Shown here: positions 1 to 8,910 of the stretch, one piece after another
Layout of the letters: each line of letters opens with the position of its first letter
Position numbering within the stretch: the first letter of the stretch is position 1
Source of the DNA: Verrucomicrobiaceae bacterium UBA7681
Lineage (GTDB): Bacteria > Verrucomicrobiota > Verrucomicrobiia > Verrucomicrobiales > Verrucomicrobiaceae
Direction: 5' to 3'
DNA length: 64,000 nt
Assembly: GCA_002482965.1 (NCBI GenBank)
Contig: DLGZ01000032.1
Location: forward strand, 1-64,000
Notes under the pieces: model-generated
The model's input: only the letters and a program-made list of their open reading frames with translations
The model's database searches: none
What the model was told of the DNA's origin: nothing
Program-made: the position numbers and the translations under genes

Positions 1-11
1 CGGGATCTGGG

Positions 12-26
12 GTCAGTCAAACTGAC
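12..26. promoter_or_regulatory. 15-bp inverted repeat upstream of the response regulator
   Basis: GTCAGT and ACTGAC flank a CAA spacer about 90 bp before the first gene. It could be an operator or the end of an upstream terminator outside the window; no T-run follows. This gene does not carry the GGGGTG-N2-CACCCC box that precedes its neighbours. Confidence 0.3.
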
Positions 27-112
27 TCGCATGCCCTCGCCACAGCGATCCCCAAAATTCATCAAGTCCCCACTTCCTTCAAGCCCATCCAAACCGCCAC
101 CCTGCATCACCC

Positions 113-790
113 ATGAGCTCCATCACCGTCCTGCTCGCTGAAGACCACCAGATCGTCCGCGAAGGTCTGCGGGCCATGTTGAATCTGGAAACCGACATCA
201 AGGTCATCAGCGAAGCCGAGAACGGCCGGCAGGCCGTCGAGCTCGTCGCCAAGGTGCGCCCAGACGTCGTCGTCATGGACATCGCCATGCCTCTGCTCAA
301 CGGCATGGAGGCCACCCGGCAGATCCTCCTCGCCTTCCCCGGCACCAAGGTGCTGATTCTCTCCGCCCACAGCGATGATGCCTACGTCGCCATGGTCATG
401 GCCATCGGTGCTTCGGGTTATCTCATCAAACAAACCGCCTCCCATGTGCTGCCCGAGGCGATTCGCGCCGTCCATCAGGGGAAGACCTATTTCAGCCCCA
501 TCATTGCCAAACGCCGCAATCATCAAAAGAAGAAGGACCGCAACCAGGGCGAACTTCCCGGAAAAGCCGTCACCACCCTCAGCGCACGAGAAATGGAAGT
601 GCTGCAGCTCATTGCCGAAGGAAAGGCCAACAAAGAATCGGCGGACGAACTTCAGATCAGCGTCAAAACGGTCGAAAAACACCGTCAGAGCCTGATGGAC
701 AAGCTCAACATCCACGACACCGCCGGCCTCACCCGCTACGCCATCTCCATGGGCATCATTGAGAACAGCGTGCAGGTCACGATCATCTGA
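113..790 (+). CDS. NarL/FixJ-family response regulator
   Basis: This is a cytoplasmic two-component response regulator of 225 residues, the normal NarL/FixJ length. The receiver domain spans about residues 4-120, with the acidic pair E10/D11, the phospho-acceptor D56 in VVVMDIAMP, and the conserved Lys in GYLIKQ. A LuxR-type helix-turn-helix lies at about residues 150-215, with TLSAREMEVLQLIAEG and the recognition-helix region SVKTVEKHRQ. A hybrid kinase follows 104 bp downstream on the same strand and is the obvious partner, though pairing is inferred. LuxR-type regulators bind short palindromes, so this protein is a candidate reader of the palindromic box that recurs upstream of the following genes. 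Confidence 0.93.
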   Translation: MSSITVLLAEDHQIVREGLRAMLNLETDIKVISEAENGRQAVELVAKVRPDVVVMDIAMPLLNGMEATRQILLAFPGTKVLILSAHSDDAYVAMVMAIGASGYLIKQTASHVLPEAIRAVHQGKTYFSPIIAKRRNHQKKKDRNQGELPGKAVTTLSAREMEVLQLIAEGKANKESADELQISVKTVEKHRQSLMDKLNIHDTAGLTRYAISMGIIENSVQVTII

Positions 791-807
791 TCTGGCACCG
801 GCTGCTT

Positions 808-823
808 GGGGTGAAGACCCCAT
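808..823 (+). promoter_or_regulatory. Palindromic box A (GGGGTGAAGACCCCAT)
   Basis: First of six related 16-mers in this island. It lies between the response regulator and the hybrid kinase, 71 bp before the kinase start codon. The sequence is GGGGTGAAGACCCCAT, matching the family core GGGGTG-N2-CACCCC at all but one core base. Candidate transcription-factor site; function inferred from recurrence and position. Confidence 0.6.
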
Positions 824-894
824 AACAACTTCAAGGCATCGCCCCGAGACTATAAAGTGACATCCGGCAAGCTGGATGCCCTCACGGAAACATC

Positions 895-3015
895 ATGACA
901 ACACCCTCAAGTCTCACGCCTGCCACAGATAAACCTGCAACACCCACCAAGGGAAGCGTCACCGAGCGACTGCACAATGACGCCTTCTTAAAGACCGGAG
1001 CCCTGCAGGACGCGATCCTGAAGAGCGCCAACTTTTCCAGCATCGCCACTGACGAAAAAGGCGTCATTCAAATCTTCAATGTCGGAGCCGAGCGCATGCT
1101 CGGCTACACCGCCGCCGATGTGCTCAACAAAATCACCCCGGCGGAAATCTCAGACCCGCAGGAAGTTGTCGCCCGCGCGGCAGCCTTGAGTCTGGAGCTG
1201 GGCACCACCATCGCCCCCGGCTTCGAGGCGCTTGTGTTCAAAGCCTCACGCGGCATCGAGGACATCTATGAGCTGACCTACATCCGCAAGGACGGCAGCC
1301 GCTTCCCCGCCGTGGTCTCAGTCACCGCTTTGCGTGATGTGAATGACCACGGCACCATCATTGGCTATCTCCTCATCGGCACGGACAACACCGTTCGCAA
1401 ACAGGCGGAAGCCAAGCAGGACAAGCTCGACCAGCTCCTCCGGGATCAGCAGTTCTACACGCGCTCCCTGATCGAATCCAACATCGACGCCCTGATGACC
1501 ACCGATCCCTCCGGCATCATCACCGACGTGAACAATCAGATGGAAACACTCACCGGCCACTCGCGCGAAGAGCTCATTGGTGCCGCGTTTAAAAACTACT
1601 TCACCGATCCCGCACGCGCGGAGTCCGGCATCAGACACGTGCTGACCGAGGGCAAAGTCACCGACTACGAACTCACCGCCCGTGCCAAAGACGGCAAGGA
1701 GACCGACGTCTCCTACAATGCCACCACCTTTCATAATCGCGACGGCGTCCTGCAGGGCGTCTTTGCCGCTGCTCGTGATGTCACCGAACGCAAACGCTGG
1801 GACAAGGTGCTGCAGGAAAACACCGTCGAACTGGAAAAAGCCAAGGCCGTCGCTGAGAAGGCCAATCTCGCGAAATCCGACTTCCTCTCCAGCATGAGCC
1901 ATGAGCTGCGTTCGCCGCTCAATGCCATCCTCGGCTTCACCCAGCTCATCGAGTCAGACACACCGCCGCCCACCGCATCGCAAAAAGCCAGCATCGATCA
2001 GATTCTCCACGCGGGCTGGTTCCTCCTGGAACTGATCAATGACATTCTCGATCTCGCCGTCGTCGAGTCCGGCCGCCTTTCACTCTCGCTGGAGGCCGTC
2101 TCGCTTCCCGAGGTCCTCATCGAATGCCAGGCCATGATCGAGCCCCAGGCGCAGAAGCGCGGCATCAGCATGTCGTTTCCGAAATTTGAAGCCCCCTGTT
2201 TCATCAAGGCCGACCGCACACGCTTGAAGCAGGTGCTCATCAATCTGCTGTCCAACGCGATCAAATACAATCGTTCCGGCGGGACCGTGGTGGTGGACTG
2301 TGATCGGAACATCGCAGGACGCCTGCGCATCGGCGTCAGGGACACCGGAGCCGGACTTTCGCCAGAACTGCTCGCACAGCTCTTCCAGGCCTTCAATCGT
2401 CTTGGCAAAGAAGCCACGGGAGAGGAAGGCACCGGCATCGGCCTCGTCGTCAGCAAACGCCTGGTGGAGCTCATGGAGGGCAGCATTGGCGCGCAGAGCA
2501 CCGTCGGCACGGGCAGCGTCTTCTGGATCGAACTCGGTGCCGCCGTGGACCCTCACATTGATTTCATCAAATCCGTCGGCACCACGAAAGCCGCCAGCCC
2601 CAGCAGCGAGGGCACGCGCACTCGTCTGCTGCTCTACATTGAAGACAATCCCGCCAACCTGAAGCTCATCGAGCAGTTGATCGCACGCCGTCCCGACTTG
2701 CGCCTGCTCACCGCCCAGAACGGCACCGACGGCATCAATCTCGCCCACGGCTATCTGCCTGACGTCATCCTCATGGACATCAATCTCCCTGGCATCAGCG
2801 GCATCGAGGCCATGAAGCTCATCCGCAAGGATCCCGCCACCGCGCACATCCCCATCGTCGCTCTCAGCGCCAATGCCATTCCACGCGACATCGAAAAAGG
2901 CATCGAGGCAGGCTTCTTCCGCTATCTCACTAAGCCCATCAAGGTGAACGAATTCATGGAGACCCTCAATGTGACTCTGGCCTTCGCCGAGAAAGGCGCC
3001 GTCCCTTCCGCCTGA
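895..3015 (+). CDS. PAS-domain hybrid sensor histidine kinase with C-terminal receiver
   Basis: The protein has 706 residues and no membrane segment, so it should be a cytoplasmic sensor. Two PAS domains occupy about residues 40-170 and 185-300. The HisKA dimerisation helix follows with SSMSHELRSPLN, placing the phospho-acceptor at H336. The ATPase domain has the N-box NLLSNAIKYN, DTGAG and GTGIGL. A receiver fills about residues 580-700, with YIEDN and the phospho-Asp in VILMDINLPG. Its ATG lies 71 bp after palindromic box A and 104 bp after the response-regulator gene. The ligand of the PAS domains cannot be told from sequence; no haem-binding or flavin-binding signature was recognised. Confidence 0.93.
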   Translation: MTTPSSLTPATDKPATPTKGSVTERLHNDAFLKTGALQDAILKSANFSSIATDEKGVIQIFNVGAERMLGYTAADVLNKITPAEISDPQEVVARAAALSLELGTTIAPGFEALVFKASRGIEDIYELTYIRKDGSRFPAVVSVTALRDVNDHGTIIGYLLIGTDNTVRKQAEAKQDKLDQLLRDQQFYTRSLIESNIDALMTTDPSGIITDVNNQMETLTGHSREELIGAAFKNYFTDPARAESGIRHVLTEGKVTDYELTARAKDGKETDVSYNATTFHNRDGVLQGVFAAARDVTERKRWDKVLQENTVELEKAKAVAEKANLAKSDFLSSMSHELRSPLNAILGFTQLIESDTPPPTASQKASIDQILHAGWFLLELINDILDLAVVESGRLSLSLEAVSLPEVLIECQAMIEPQAQKRGISMSFPKFEAPCFIKADRTRLKQVLINLLSNAIKYNRSGGTVVVDCDRNIAGRLRIGVRDTGAGLSPELLAQLFQAFNRLGKEATGEEGTGIGLVVSKRLVELMEGSIGAQSTVGTGSVFWIELGAAVDPHIDFIKSVGTTKAASPSSEGTRTRLLLYIEDNPANLKLIEQLIARRPDLRLLTAQNGTDGINLAHGYLPDVILMDINLPGISGIEAMKLIRKDPATAHIPIVALSANAIPRDIEKGIEAGFFRYLTKPIKVNEFMETLNVTLAFAEKGAVPSA

Positions 3016-3021
3016 GAATTT

Positions 3022-3037
3022 GGGGTAAACACCCCAT
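3022..3037 (+). promoter_or_regulatory. Palindromic box B (GGGGTAAACACCCCAT)
   Basis: Second copy of the recurring 16-mer, GGGGTAAACACCCCAT, starting 6 bp after the kinase stop codon and ending 38 bp before the preferred ATG of the DUF2934 gene. A shorter related palindrome, GGGGCACCCC, directly abuts that ATG. Confidence 0.65.
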
Positions 3038-3075
3038 GGCAACAGTAGTGCTAACTTTGGAACGTGGGGCACCCC

Positions 3076-3420
3076 ATGAAACCCACAAAAGGCACCCCGT
3101 CCGCCAAAGGCAGCAAGACCGCAAAAGTCACTCCAGTGGCCCAAGGTTCCAAAAACCCGAAGGCCACCCCCAGCGCCAAAATTGTGCCAGTCACCAAGGC
3201 CGCCACTGCCAGCAAACCCAAGCCTGCCAAGGCATTGCCGCTGGATACTTCGCCCCCCCAGGACAGTGCCACTCCTCCGGCGCCCCACTCAGCCAGCGAA
3301 GTCGCCGCACGGGCCTATCTCAACTATCTAAAACGCGGATCGGCAGACGGCTCTCATACCGACGACTGGCTGCAAGCCGAAGCAGAACTGACCGCTGAGC
3401 GGCGTCTCGTGCATGCATGA
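3076..3420 (+). CDS. DUF2934 protein with Lys/Pro/Ala-rich N-terminus
   Basis: The protein has 114 residues from the ATG; a GTG start 12 bp upstream is also possible. About 75 N-terminal residues are low complexity, rich in Lys, Ala, Pro, Thr and Ser, and resemble a histone-like or disordered tail. The last 40 residues match the DUF2934 pattern: ARAYLNYLKRG followed by DDWLQAEAEL. DUF2934 has no assigned biochemical function. The gene lies between box B and the Na+/H+ antiporter and is likely co-regulated with the stress-type genes around it, which is inference. Confidence 0.75.
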   Translation: MKPTKGTPSAKGSKTAKVTPVAQGSKNPKATPSAKIVPVTKAATASKPKPAKALPLDTSPPQDSATPPAPHSASEVAARAYLNYLKRGSADGSHTDDWLQAEAELTAERRLVHA

Positions 3421-3732
3421 TCGCATCCTGACCCACCCCCATGAACATCCGTCGTCCCAACCCCGACTGCTCCATGACCTGCACCTTGCGCAACAGCGCA
3501 CAGTGCGTGTGCAATCTCATCTCCGTGTCCGGCGAAAAATCGCCCATCTCGCTCGGCCTGCGCATGGGACTCGGGCATTATTATGGCAGCCGCTCACTTC
3601 CACCCTGCGTGCGTGGAACACTGGGCTCATCGTATTGGTCCACCACGGTGGACAGCAGCGCTGCAGTTCCTGTTTAGCATCACTCCTGCACAGCCAGACT
3701 GAAGGCTGGTTCCGTTAGCCAGGCATACTAAC
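3421..3732 (+). other. Interval with an unrecognised 78-codon ORF
   Basis: The 312 bp between the DUF2934 gene and the antiporter contain an ATG-started ORF at 3441-3677 encoding a Cys/Ser-rich 78-residue product with no recognised domain, signal peptide or good ribosome-binding site. It is probably not a gene. No palindromic box occurs here. Confidence 0.3.
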
Positions 3733-5328
3733 GTGATGACCAGCATCGCTGATATCTTCGTGGGGCTGCTGCTGGCCGTCGTCGTGCTGGCGCTGTTGGC
3801 ACGCAAGCTGTCGATGCCTTATCCCATCCTGTTTGTGCTCGGCGGTCTGGCGCTCAGCATGATCCCGAAACTGCCCGAAGTTCGGCTTGATCCCCATCTG
3901 GTGTTTCAGCTGATTCTTCCCCCGCTGCTGTTTCCTGCGGCGCTGTTCACCTCGTGGCGGGACTTCCGGGCCAATCTCCGTCCCATCACACTCCTCGCCG
4001 TCGGGCTCGTCTTGTTCACCACGGTGGCGGTGGCCTTGCTGGCGCATTATTTCATGGGCCTGCCGCTGGCGGCGGGCTTTGTGCTCGGTGCCATCGTCTC
4101 ACCGCCAGATGCCATCGCCGCATCGGCCATTGCTGACACCTTGAAGGTCCCGCGCCGCATCGTCACCATTCTTGAAGGCGAAAGCCTCGTCAATGATGCC
4201 ACCGCCTTGGTGGCCTACCGCTTCGCCGTACTGGCCGTGGTCACCGGCTCTTTTTCACTGCCTCATGCAGGCGGACAATTCGTCATCATGGGTCTTGGCG
4301 GTCTTTTGATCGGCCTGCTCATCGGCTGGCTCGCGGAGCAGTTTCACAAGCATGTGGATGATGCGCCCATCGAAGTCACCATCTCGCTGCTCACACCCTT
4401 TGTCGCCTATCTGCTCGCAGAGAAGCTGGACCTCTCCGGCGTACTCGCCGTGGTCACGGCCGGATTGTATCTCGGCTGGCGCATGCCCGAACTGCTGGAC
4501 TTCAAGACACGGCTCCATGGCGGCCCGGTCTGGGAGATGATCCAGTTCCTCCTCAATGGCTTCGTCTTCATTCTCATCGGCCTGCAGCTTCCCGAAGTCC
4601 TTCAGGCCTTGTCGGACGAGGCCATCCCCGTCCACCGCCTCATCTCGTATGCACTGATGATCAGCCTGACCGTCATCCTCGTGCGCATTCTCTGGGTCTT
4701 CCCTGCCATCTATCTGCCGCGCTGGATGCTGCAGAACCACTCCATGAGCAATCCCCCGCCCCGCTGGCGGCATGTCATGATCATCGCATGGACGGGCATG
4801 CGCGGGGTGCTCTCTCTAGCTGCCGCACTGGCTCTGCCTCTGACTCTGCGGGATGGCACCCCCTTTCCAGGCCGTGATTTGATTCTCTTCCTCACCTTCA
4901 CCGTGATCATCGTCACCCTCGTCGTGCAGGGCCTCAGCCTGCCCGCGCTCATTCGCTGGCTCGGCATCAAAGAAGACATCTTATCTGCGAGCGAAGAACG
5001 CAAAGCACGCCTGAAAGCAAACCGTGAAGCCTTCGCCCGCCTCAACGAGATCGAGGAACAAGACCCCGCCAAGGCCGATGCGCTGCGGCGTCTCCGCCTC
5101 GAATACGAAGACCACATCCGTCAGGCGGAAGGCGCCGCCTCCGCCAGTGCCGGCACCCCGCTGCGCCTGTTTTCCCTGGAGTATGAGCGCCTCTCACTCG
5201 CAGCCCTGCTGCAAGAGCGTCAGACCATCATCCACCTGCGCAATGAAAACGTGATCAGTGATGAAGTCCTCCGCCGCATCCAGCGCGACATTGATCTGGC
5301 CGAAGCACGGCTGGGGCGCCGTCAATGA
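3733..5328 (+). CDS. CPA1-family Na+/H+ antiporter
   Basis: This is a polytopic inner-membrane monovalent cation/proton antiporter of 531 residues, similar in length to bacterial NhaP/YjcE-type proteins. Hydrophobic segments fill about residues 5-410. Family landmarks are FVLGAIVSPPDAIAASAI (the Asp of the ion-binding helix), LEGESLVNDATALV, and WTGMRGVLSLAAALALP. A charged cytoplasmic tail of about 110 residues, probably helical and rich in Glu/Arg, follows. The start is the ATG after GTG in the 3721-3740 region. It would export Na+ or K+ for H+ during salt or pH stress. It follows the DUF2934 gene and may share its promoter. Confidence 0.9.
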   Translation: MMTSIADIFVGLLLAVVVLALLARKLSMPYPILFVLGGLALSMIPKLPEVRLDPHLVFQLILPPLLFPAALFTSWRDFRANLRPITLLAVGLVLFTTVAVALLAHYFMGLPLAAGFVLGAIVSPPDAIAASAIADTLKVPRRIVTILEGESLVNDATALVAYRFAVLAVVTGSFSLPHAGGQFVIMGLGGLLIGLLIGWLAEQFHKHVDDAPIEVTISLLTPFVAYLLAEKLDLSGVLAVVTAGLYLGWRMPELLDFKTRLHGGPVWEMIQFLLNGFVFILIGLQLPEVLQALSDEAIPVHRLISYALMISLTVILVRILWVFPAIYLPRWMLQNHSMSNPPPRWRHVMIIAWTGMRGVLSLAAALALPLTLRDGTPFPGRDLILFLTFTVIIVTLVVQGLSLPALIRWLGIKEDILSASEERKARLKANREAFARLNEIEEQDPAKADALRRLRLEYEDHIRQAEGAASASAGTPLRLFSLEYERLSLAALLQERQTIIHLRNENVISDEVLRRIQRDIDLAEARLGRRQ

Positions 5329-5390
5329 GCTCGGGTATAATGGCGTTTAAAATATTTTTTTGTGTCCGATAAATCTAGGGCGTCCAAAGC

Positions 5391-5467
5391 GGTTCTCCCT
5401 CTCCCCGCCCCTGATACACGACGACAACGAATCTTTATCTTCGGGGAGAGGGCCGGGGTGAGGGGTT
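5391..5467. repeat. Palindromic intergenic repeat
   Basis: CCCTCTCCCCG at 5397-5407 is perfectly inverted at 5452-5462 (CGGGGAGAGGG), with a 44-nt loop and a GGCCGGGGTGAGGGG extension. Intergenic units with these arms are widespread in bacterial genomes. Here it sits between the convergent antiporter and metR and may also help end transcription. The rest of 5329-5545 is AT-rich and holds no gene that I can see. Confidence 0.6.
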
Positions 5468-5545
5468 AGCGTTGTGTCCGCACGATATGATGAGCCAGGA
5501 AGGCTATAAAATATTGAATGGTACTCTGGATTTTTCTCCCTCTGG

Positions 5546-6466
5546 TCACACCTCATCCACCGCGGCGATCCCTTTCAGATTGTCAAAGCTCACCTTCTTC
5601 ATCGTCGCGATGAATTCCTTCATGTACGCAGTGCCCGCCAGCGCACGTGTGGTGGCCGCATTCAGATTGGAAAACAGCCCGCTCTTGCGCACCGGCCGCT
5701 GCGCCACATAGCGCCGCTCCAGATACGGCTGCACCGCCCATCCCGGCATCGCCGCAATGCCACGCTGACTCGCCACCAGCTGCAAAATCGCCACCGTCAG
5801 CATTGCCGTACGCCGCACCGGGTTCACCCCCAGCGGCCCCAGCACCTCGCGCACCACATCAATGCGATCATCTGGGATCGGATAAGTAATCAGCGTCTCC
5901 TTCGCAAAATCCTGCGCCGTGAGAAATTTCTTCCGCGTCAGCGGATGCTGATGCGCCAGCAGCGCCAGCACTTCATACCGAAACAGCGGATGATACACCA
6001 CGTCCTTGCGCGCCGGCGCTTTGGAAACAATCACCAGATCCGCCTGATCTTCGATGAGCAATCCGGTCGGGTCAGGCTGAAATCCCGACACAAGATCCAT
6101 CTCCACCTCCGGCCACGCGATGCGAAATTCATCCATCGCCGGCATCAGCCAGTCAAAGCACGAATGACACTCCACCGCGATGCGAAGCTGCCCCGCCTTC
6201 CCTTCGGCGATGCGCGCCACATCCCGCTCGCACTGCCGCATCTGTTTCACGATCTCATGCGCCGTCCCCAGCAGCCGCTCACCCGCAGGGCTCAGCCGCA
6301 GCGGGCTGCTTTTCCTCTCAAACAACGGCACCCCCAGATGCGTCTCAATGCTCTTCACCTGATGCGACAGCGCAGGCTGCGAGAGATGCAGACGCCGCCC
6401 CGCTTTCGAAAGATTCCCCGTCTCAGCGAGGGCAATGAGGGCATGCAAATGGCGAATTTCGATCAT
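5546..6466 (-). CDS. metR: LysR-family transcriptional regulator MetR
   Basis: The 306-residue product has an N-terminal winged helix-turn-helix (about residues 1-60, with SKAGRRLHLSQPALSHQ) and a LysR substrate-binding domain. It follows E. coli MetR closely along its length: MIEIRHL at the start, KSSPLRLSPAGE, the co-inducer region IAVECHSCFDWLMP, and QLVASQRGIAAMPGW. MetR activates methionine genes with homocysteine as co-inducer. The start chosen is the ATG giving MIEIRHL; an upstream start would add 12 residues. It is divergent from metE with 85 bp between start codons, the classic metR/metE arrangement. Confidence 0.93.
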   Translation of the reverse strand: MIEIRHLHALIALAETGNLSKAGRRLHLSQPALSHQVKSIETHLGVPLFERKSSPLRLSPAGERLLGTAHEIVKQMRQCERDVARIAEGKAGQLRIAVECHSCFDWLMPAMDEFRIAWPEVEMDLVSGFQPDPTGLLIEDQADLVIVSKAPARKDVVYHPLFRYEVLALLAHQHPLTRKKFLTAQDFAKETLITYPIPDDRIDVVREVLGPLGVNPVRRTAMLTVAILQLVASQRGIAAMPGWAVQPYLERRYVAQRPVRKSGLFSNLNAATTRALAGTAYMKEFIATMKKVSFDNLKGIAAVDEV

Positions 6467-6551
6467 GCCATCATCATAAGACATTTCGATGATGATCAAC
6501 AAAACTCTCTGGATTGTTAATACTGAATCCAGCGATAGTTATTGCGTCGCT
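6467..6551. promoter_or_regulatory. Divergent metR-metE control region with inverted repeat
   Basis: This 85-bp gap must hold both promoters. ATCATCAT at 6470-6477 is inverted as ATGATGAT at 6489-6496 with an 11-nt spacer, a geometry that suits a LysR-type dimer. The canonical enterobacterial MetR box (TGAA-N5-TTCA) was looked for and not found, so the site assignment is tentative. No SAM or B12 riboswitch was recognised. Confidence 0.45.
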
Positions 6552-8903
6552 ATGAGCGACAACATCATTCACACACACAATCTGGGCTACCCGCGCATCG
6601 GCGAGCAGCGTGAACTCAAAAAAGCCACCGAAGCCTTCTGGCATGGCAAACTCTCCCAGGAAGAACTGGAAGCCACCGGCCGCAGGCTGCGCCGTGACAA
6701 CTGGGCCAAACAGAGCGCCGCAGGCATCGACCTCATCCCCTGCAACGACTTCTCGTTCTACGATCAGATGCTCGATTTCTCCTGCCTCATCGGCAACGTG
6801 CCTCCACGCTTCGGCTGGCAGGGCGAAGACATCGGCCTCGACACCCTCTTCCTCATGGCGCGCGGCTCACGCGGCGAAGGTCATGAAGGCTGCGCCCACG
6901 GCTGCGGCGGTCATGAGGCAGCCTTTGCCTGCGAAATGACCAAATGGTTCGACACCAACTACCACTACATCGTTCCCGAGTTTCGCGCAGACACCCAGTT
7001 CCAACTCGTCGGCAGCAAAGTCTTCCGCGAGTTCGCCGAGCTGAAAGCCCTCGGCCTGCGTGCCAAGCCCGTGCTGCCCGGCCCCGTGACCTATCTATCG
7101 CTTGGCAAAGTCCAAGACTCCCAAAACCCCGACTTCGACCGCTGGTCACTGCTCGATGGACTGGTGTCAGTCTATGAAAAAATCCTCCAACGCCTCGCCG
7201 AGCAAGGAGCCGAGTGGGTGCAAATCGACGAGCCCATCTTCGCCCTCGACCTCTCCCCGCAACAGCGCGATGCCGTTGTGGACTCCTGGCGTCGCCTCGC
7301 CGCTGCCGCGCCCGGCTTGAAAATCATCGTCGCCAGTTACTTCGGTGCCCTACGTGAAAATCTTCCCCTCTTCCTCTCACTTCCCGCGCATGCCTTCCAC
7401 GTTGATTGCGTCCGTGCCCCAGCAGAGCTCGATGAAGTCCTGGAACATCTCCCACAGGATAAAATCCTCTCCCTCGGCGTGGTCGATGGCCGCAATATCT
7501 GGAAGAATGATTTCACCAAGTCCCTGAAGCTTCTCACCACAGCAAAGGCCAAGCTCGGCACGCAGCGCCTCTGGGTCGCCCCCTCTTGCTCCCTGCTCCA
7601 CTCGCCCGTCACACTCGCCTCCGAGCACACGCTGGATGCCCAGATCGAAAACTGGCTGGCCTTTGCCGATCAAAAACTCACCGAAGTCGTCACCCTCAGC
7701 GCACTCCTTCGCAATGTCTCACGCAGCGGCGTCCTGGAAGCCAATCAAGACGCCATCCTCAGCCGCGCCTCCAGCCGCCGCACGCACAATCCCGAAGTCA
7801 GAGCACGCCTAGCGCTCGTCACAGATCAGGATGCTCGCCGTCACTCCCCCTTCCCGCAGCGGCAAGCTTTGCAGCAGGCACGACTCGCACTGCCCGAGTT
7901 CCCCACCACCACCATCGGCTCATTCCCTCAAACTGCCGAGGTCCGCTCCATGCGCGCCAAGTGGAAAAAAGGCGACCTCACCGCCGCCGAGTACGAAGCC
8001 TACCTGGAAAATGAAACCCGCGCCTGCGTCGCCTTCCAAGACGCGATCGGCCTCGATATGCCCGTGCACGGCGAGTTCGAGCGCAATGACATGGTCGAGT
8101 ACTTCGGCGAGCAACTCGACGGCTTCCTTTTCACCGCCAACGGCTGGGTGCAGAGCTACGGCACCCGCTGCGTGAAGCCCCCCGTCATCTACGGCGATGT
8201 CAGCCGCCCCGCACCCATGACCGTGCGCTGGTCGAAGTTCGCGCAGTCCCTCACCTCGCGCCCCATGAAGGGCATGCTCACCGGTCCCGTCACCATTTTG
8301 CAGTGGAGCTTTGTCCGCGATGATCAGCCGCGCTCCGAGACCACACGTCAAATCGCCCTCGCCATCCGCGATGAAGTCGTGGACCTCGAAGCCGCAGGCA
8401 TCGCCGCCATCCAGATCGACGAACCCGCCATCCGCGAAGGCCTCCCTCTGCGCCGCTTCGACTGGGCCCACTACCTCGACTGGGCCGTCACCGCCTTCCG
8501 CCTCAGCGCCAGCGGCGTGCGTGACGACACGCAGATCCACACCCACATGTGCTACTCCGAATTCAACGACATCATCGCCGCCATCGCAGACATGGATGCC
8601 GATGTCATCACCATCGAAACCTCCCGCTCCAACATGGAACTCCTCGGCGCCTTCGTGGACTTCCAGTACCCGAACGAGATCGGCCCCGGCGTCTACGACA
8701 TCCACTCCCCGCGCGTGCCTTCCGTCAGTGAAATGGAGAACCTCATGCGCAAAGCCGAGGCCGTCATTCCTCGCCGCAATCTCTGGGTGAATCCCGACTG
8801 CGGTCTCAAAACACGCGGCTGGACCGAAGTCAAAACCTCCCTCATCCACATGGTTCAAACAGCGAAAAATCTGCGTGCACCGCAGTTGCAACCAGCCGTG
8901 TAA
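6552..8903 (+). CDS. metE: Cobalamin-independent methionine synthase
   Basis: The enzyme transfers a methyl group from 5-methyltetrahydrofolate-polyglutamate to homocysteine in the cytoplasm. The 783-residue product (E. coli MetE is about 750) starts MSDNIIHTHNLGYPRIG; an in-frame upstream ATG would add 21 poorly conserved residues inside the metR promoter. The zinc ligands are visible in THMCYSEFND and in PDCGLKTRGW near the C-terminus. Residues about 105-125 hold a His/Cys-rich insertion (GEGHEGCAHGCGGHE) where E. coli has a short Ala-rich stretch. metF follows after 7 bp, so the two form an operon supplying and using methyl-THF. Confidence 0.97.
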   Translation: MSDNIIHTHNLGYPRIGEQRELKKATEAFWHGKLSQEELEATGRRLRRDNWAKQSAAGIDLIPCNDFSFYDQMLDFSCLIGNVPPRFGWQGEDIGLDTLFLMARGSRGEGHEGCAHGCGGHEAAFACEMTKWFDTNYHYIVPEFRADTQFQLVGSKVFREFAELKALGLRAKPVLPGPVTYLSLGKVQDSQNPDFDRWSLLDGLVSVYEKILQRLAEQGAEWVQIDEPIFALDLSPQQRDAVVDSWRRLAAAAPGLKIIVASYFGALRENLPLFLSLPAHAFHVDCVRAPAELDEVLEHLPQDKILSLGVVDGRNIWKNDFTKSLKLLTTAKAKLGTQRLWVAPSCSLLHSPVTLASEHTLDAQIENWLAFADQKLTEVVTLSALLRNVSRSGVLEANQDAILSRASSRRTHNPEVRARLALVTDQDARRHSPFPQRQALQQARLALPEFPTTTIGSFPQTAEVRSMRAKWKKGDLTAAEYEAYLENETRACVAFQDAIGLDMPVHGEFERNDMVEYFGEQLDGFLFTANGWVQSYGTRCVKPPVIYGDVSRPAPMTVRWSKFAQSLTSRPMKGMLTGPVTILQWSFVRDDQPRSETTRQIALAIRDEVVDLEAAGIAAIQIDEPAIREGLPLRRFDWAHYLDWAVTAFRLSASGVRDDTQIHTHMCYSEFNDIIAAIADMDADVITIETSRSNMELLGAFVDFQYPNEIGPGVYDIHSPRVPSVSEMENLMRKAEAVIPRRNLWVNPDCGLKTRGWTEVKTSLIHMVQTAKNLRAPQLQPAV

Positions 8904-8910
8904 AAAGCGC

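Noticed and set aside
6467..6551. SAM or B12 riboswitch before metE.
   Set aside because: The gap is 85 bp and contains no matching conserved core; MetR control is sufficient.
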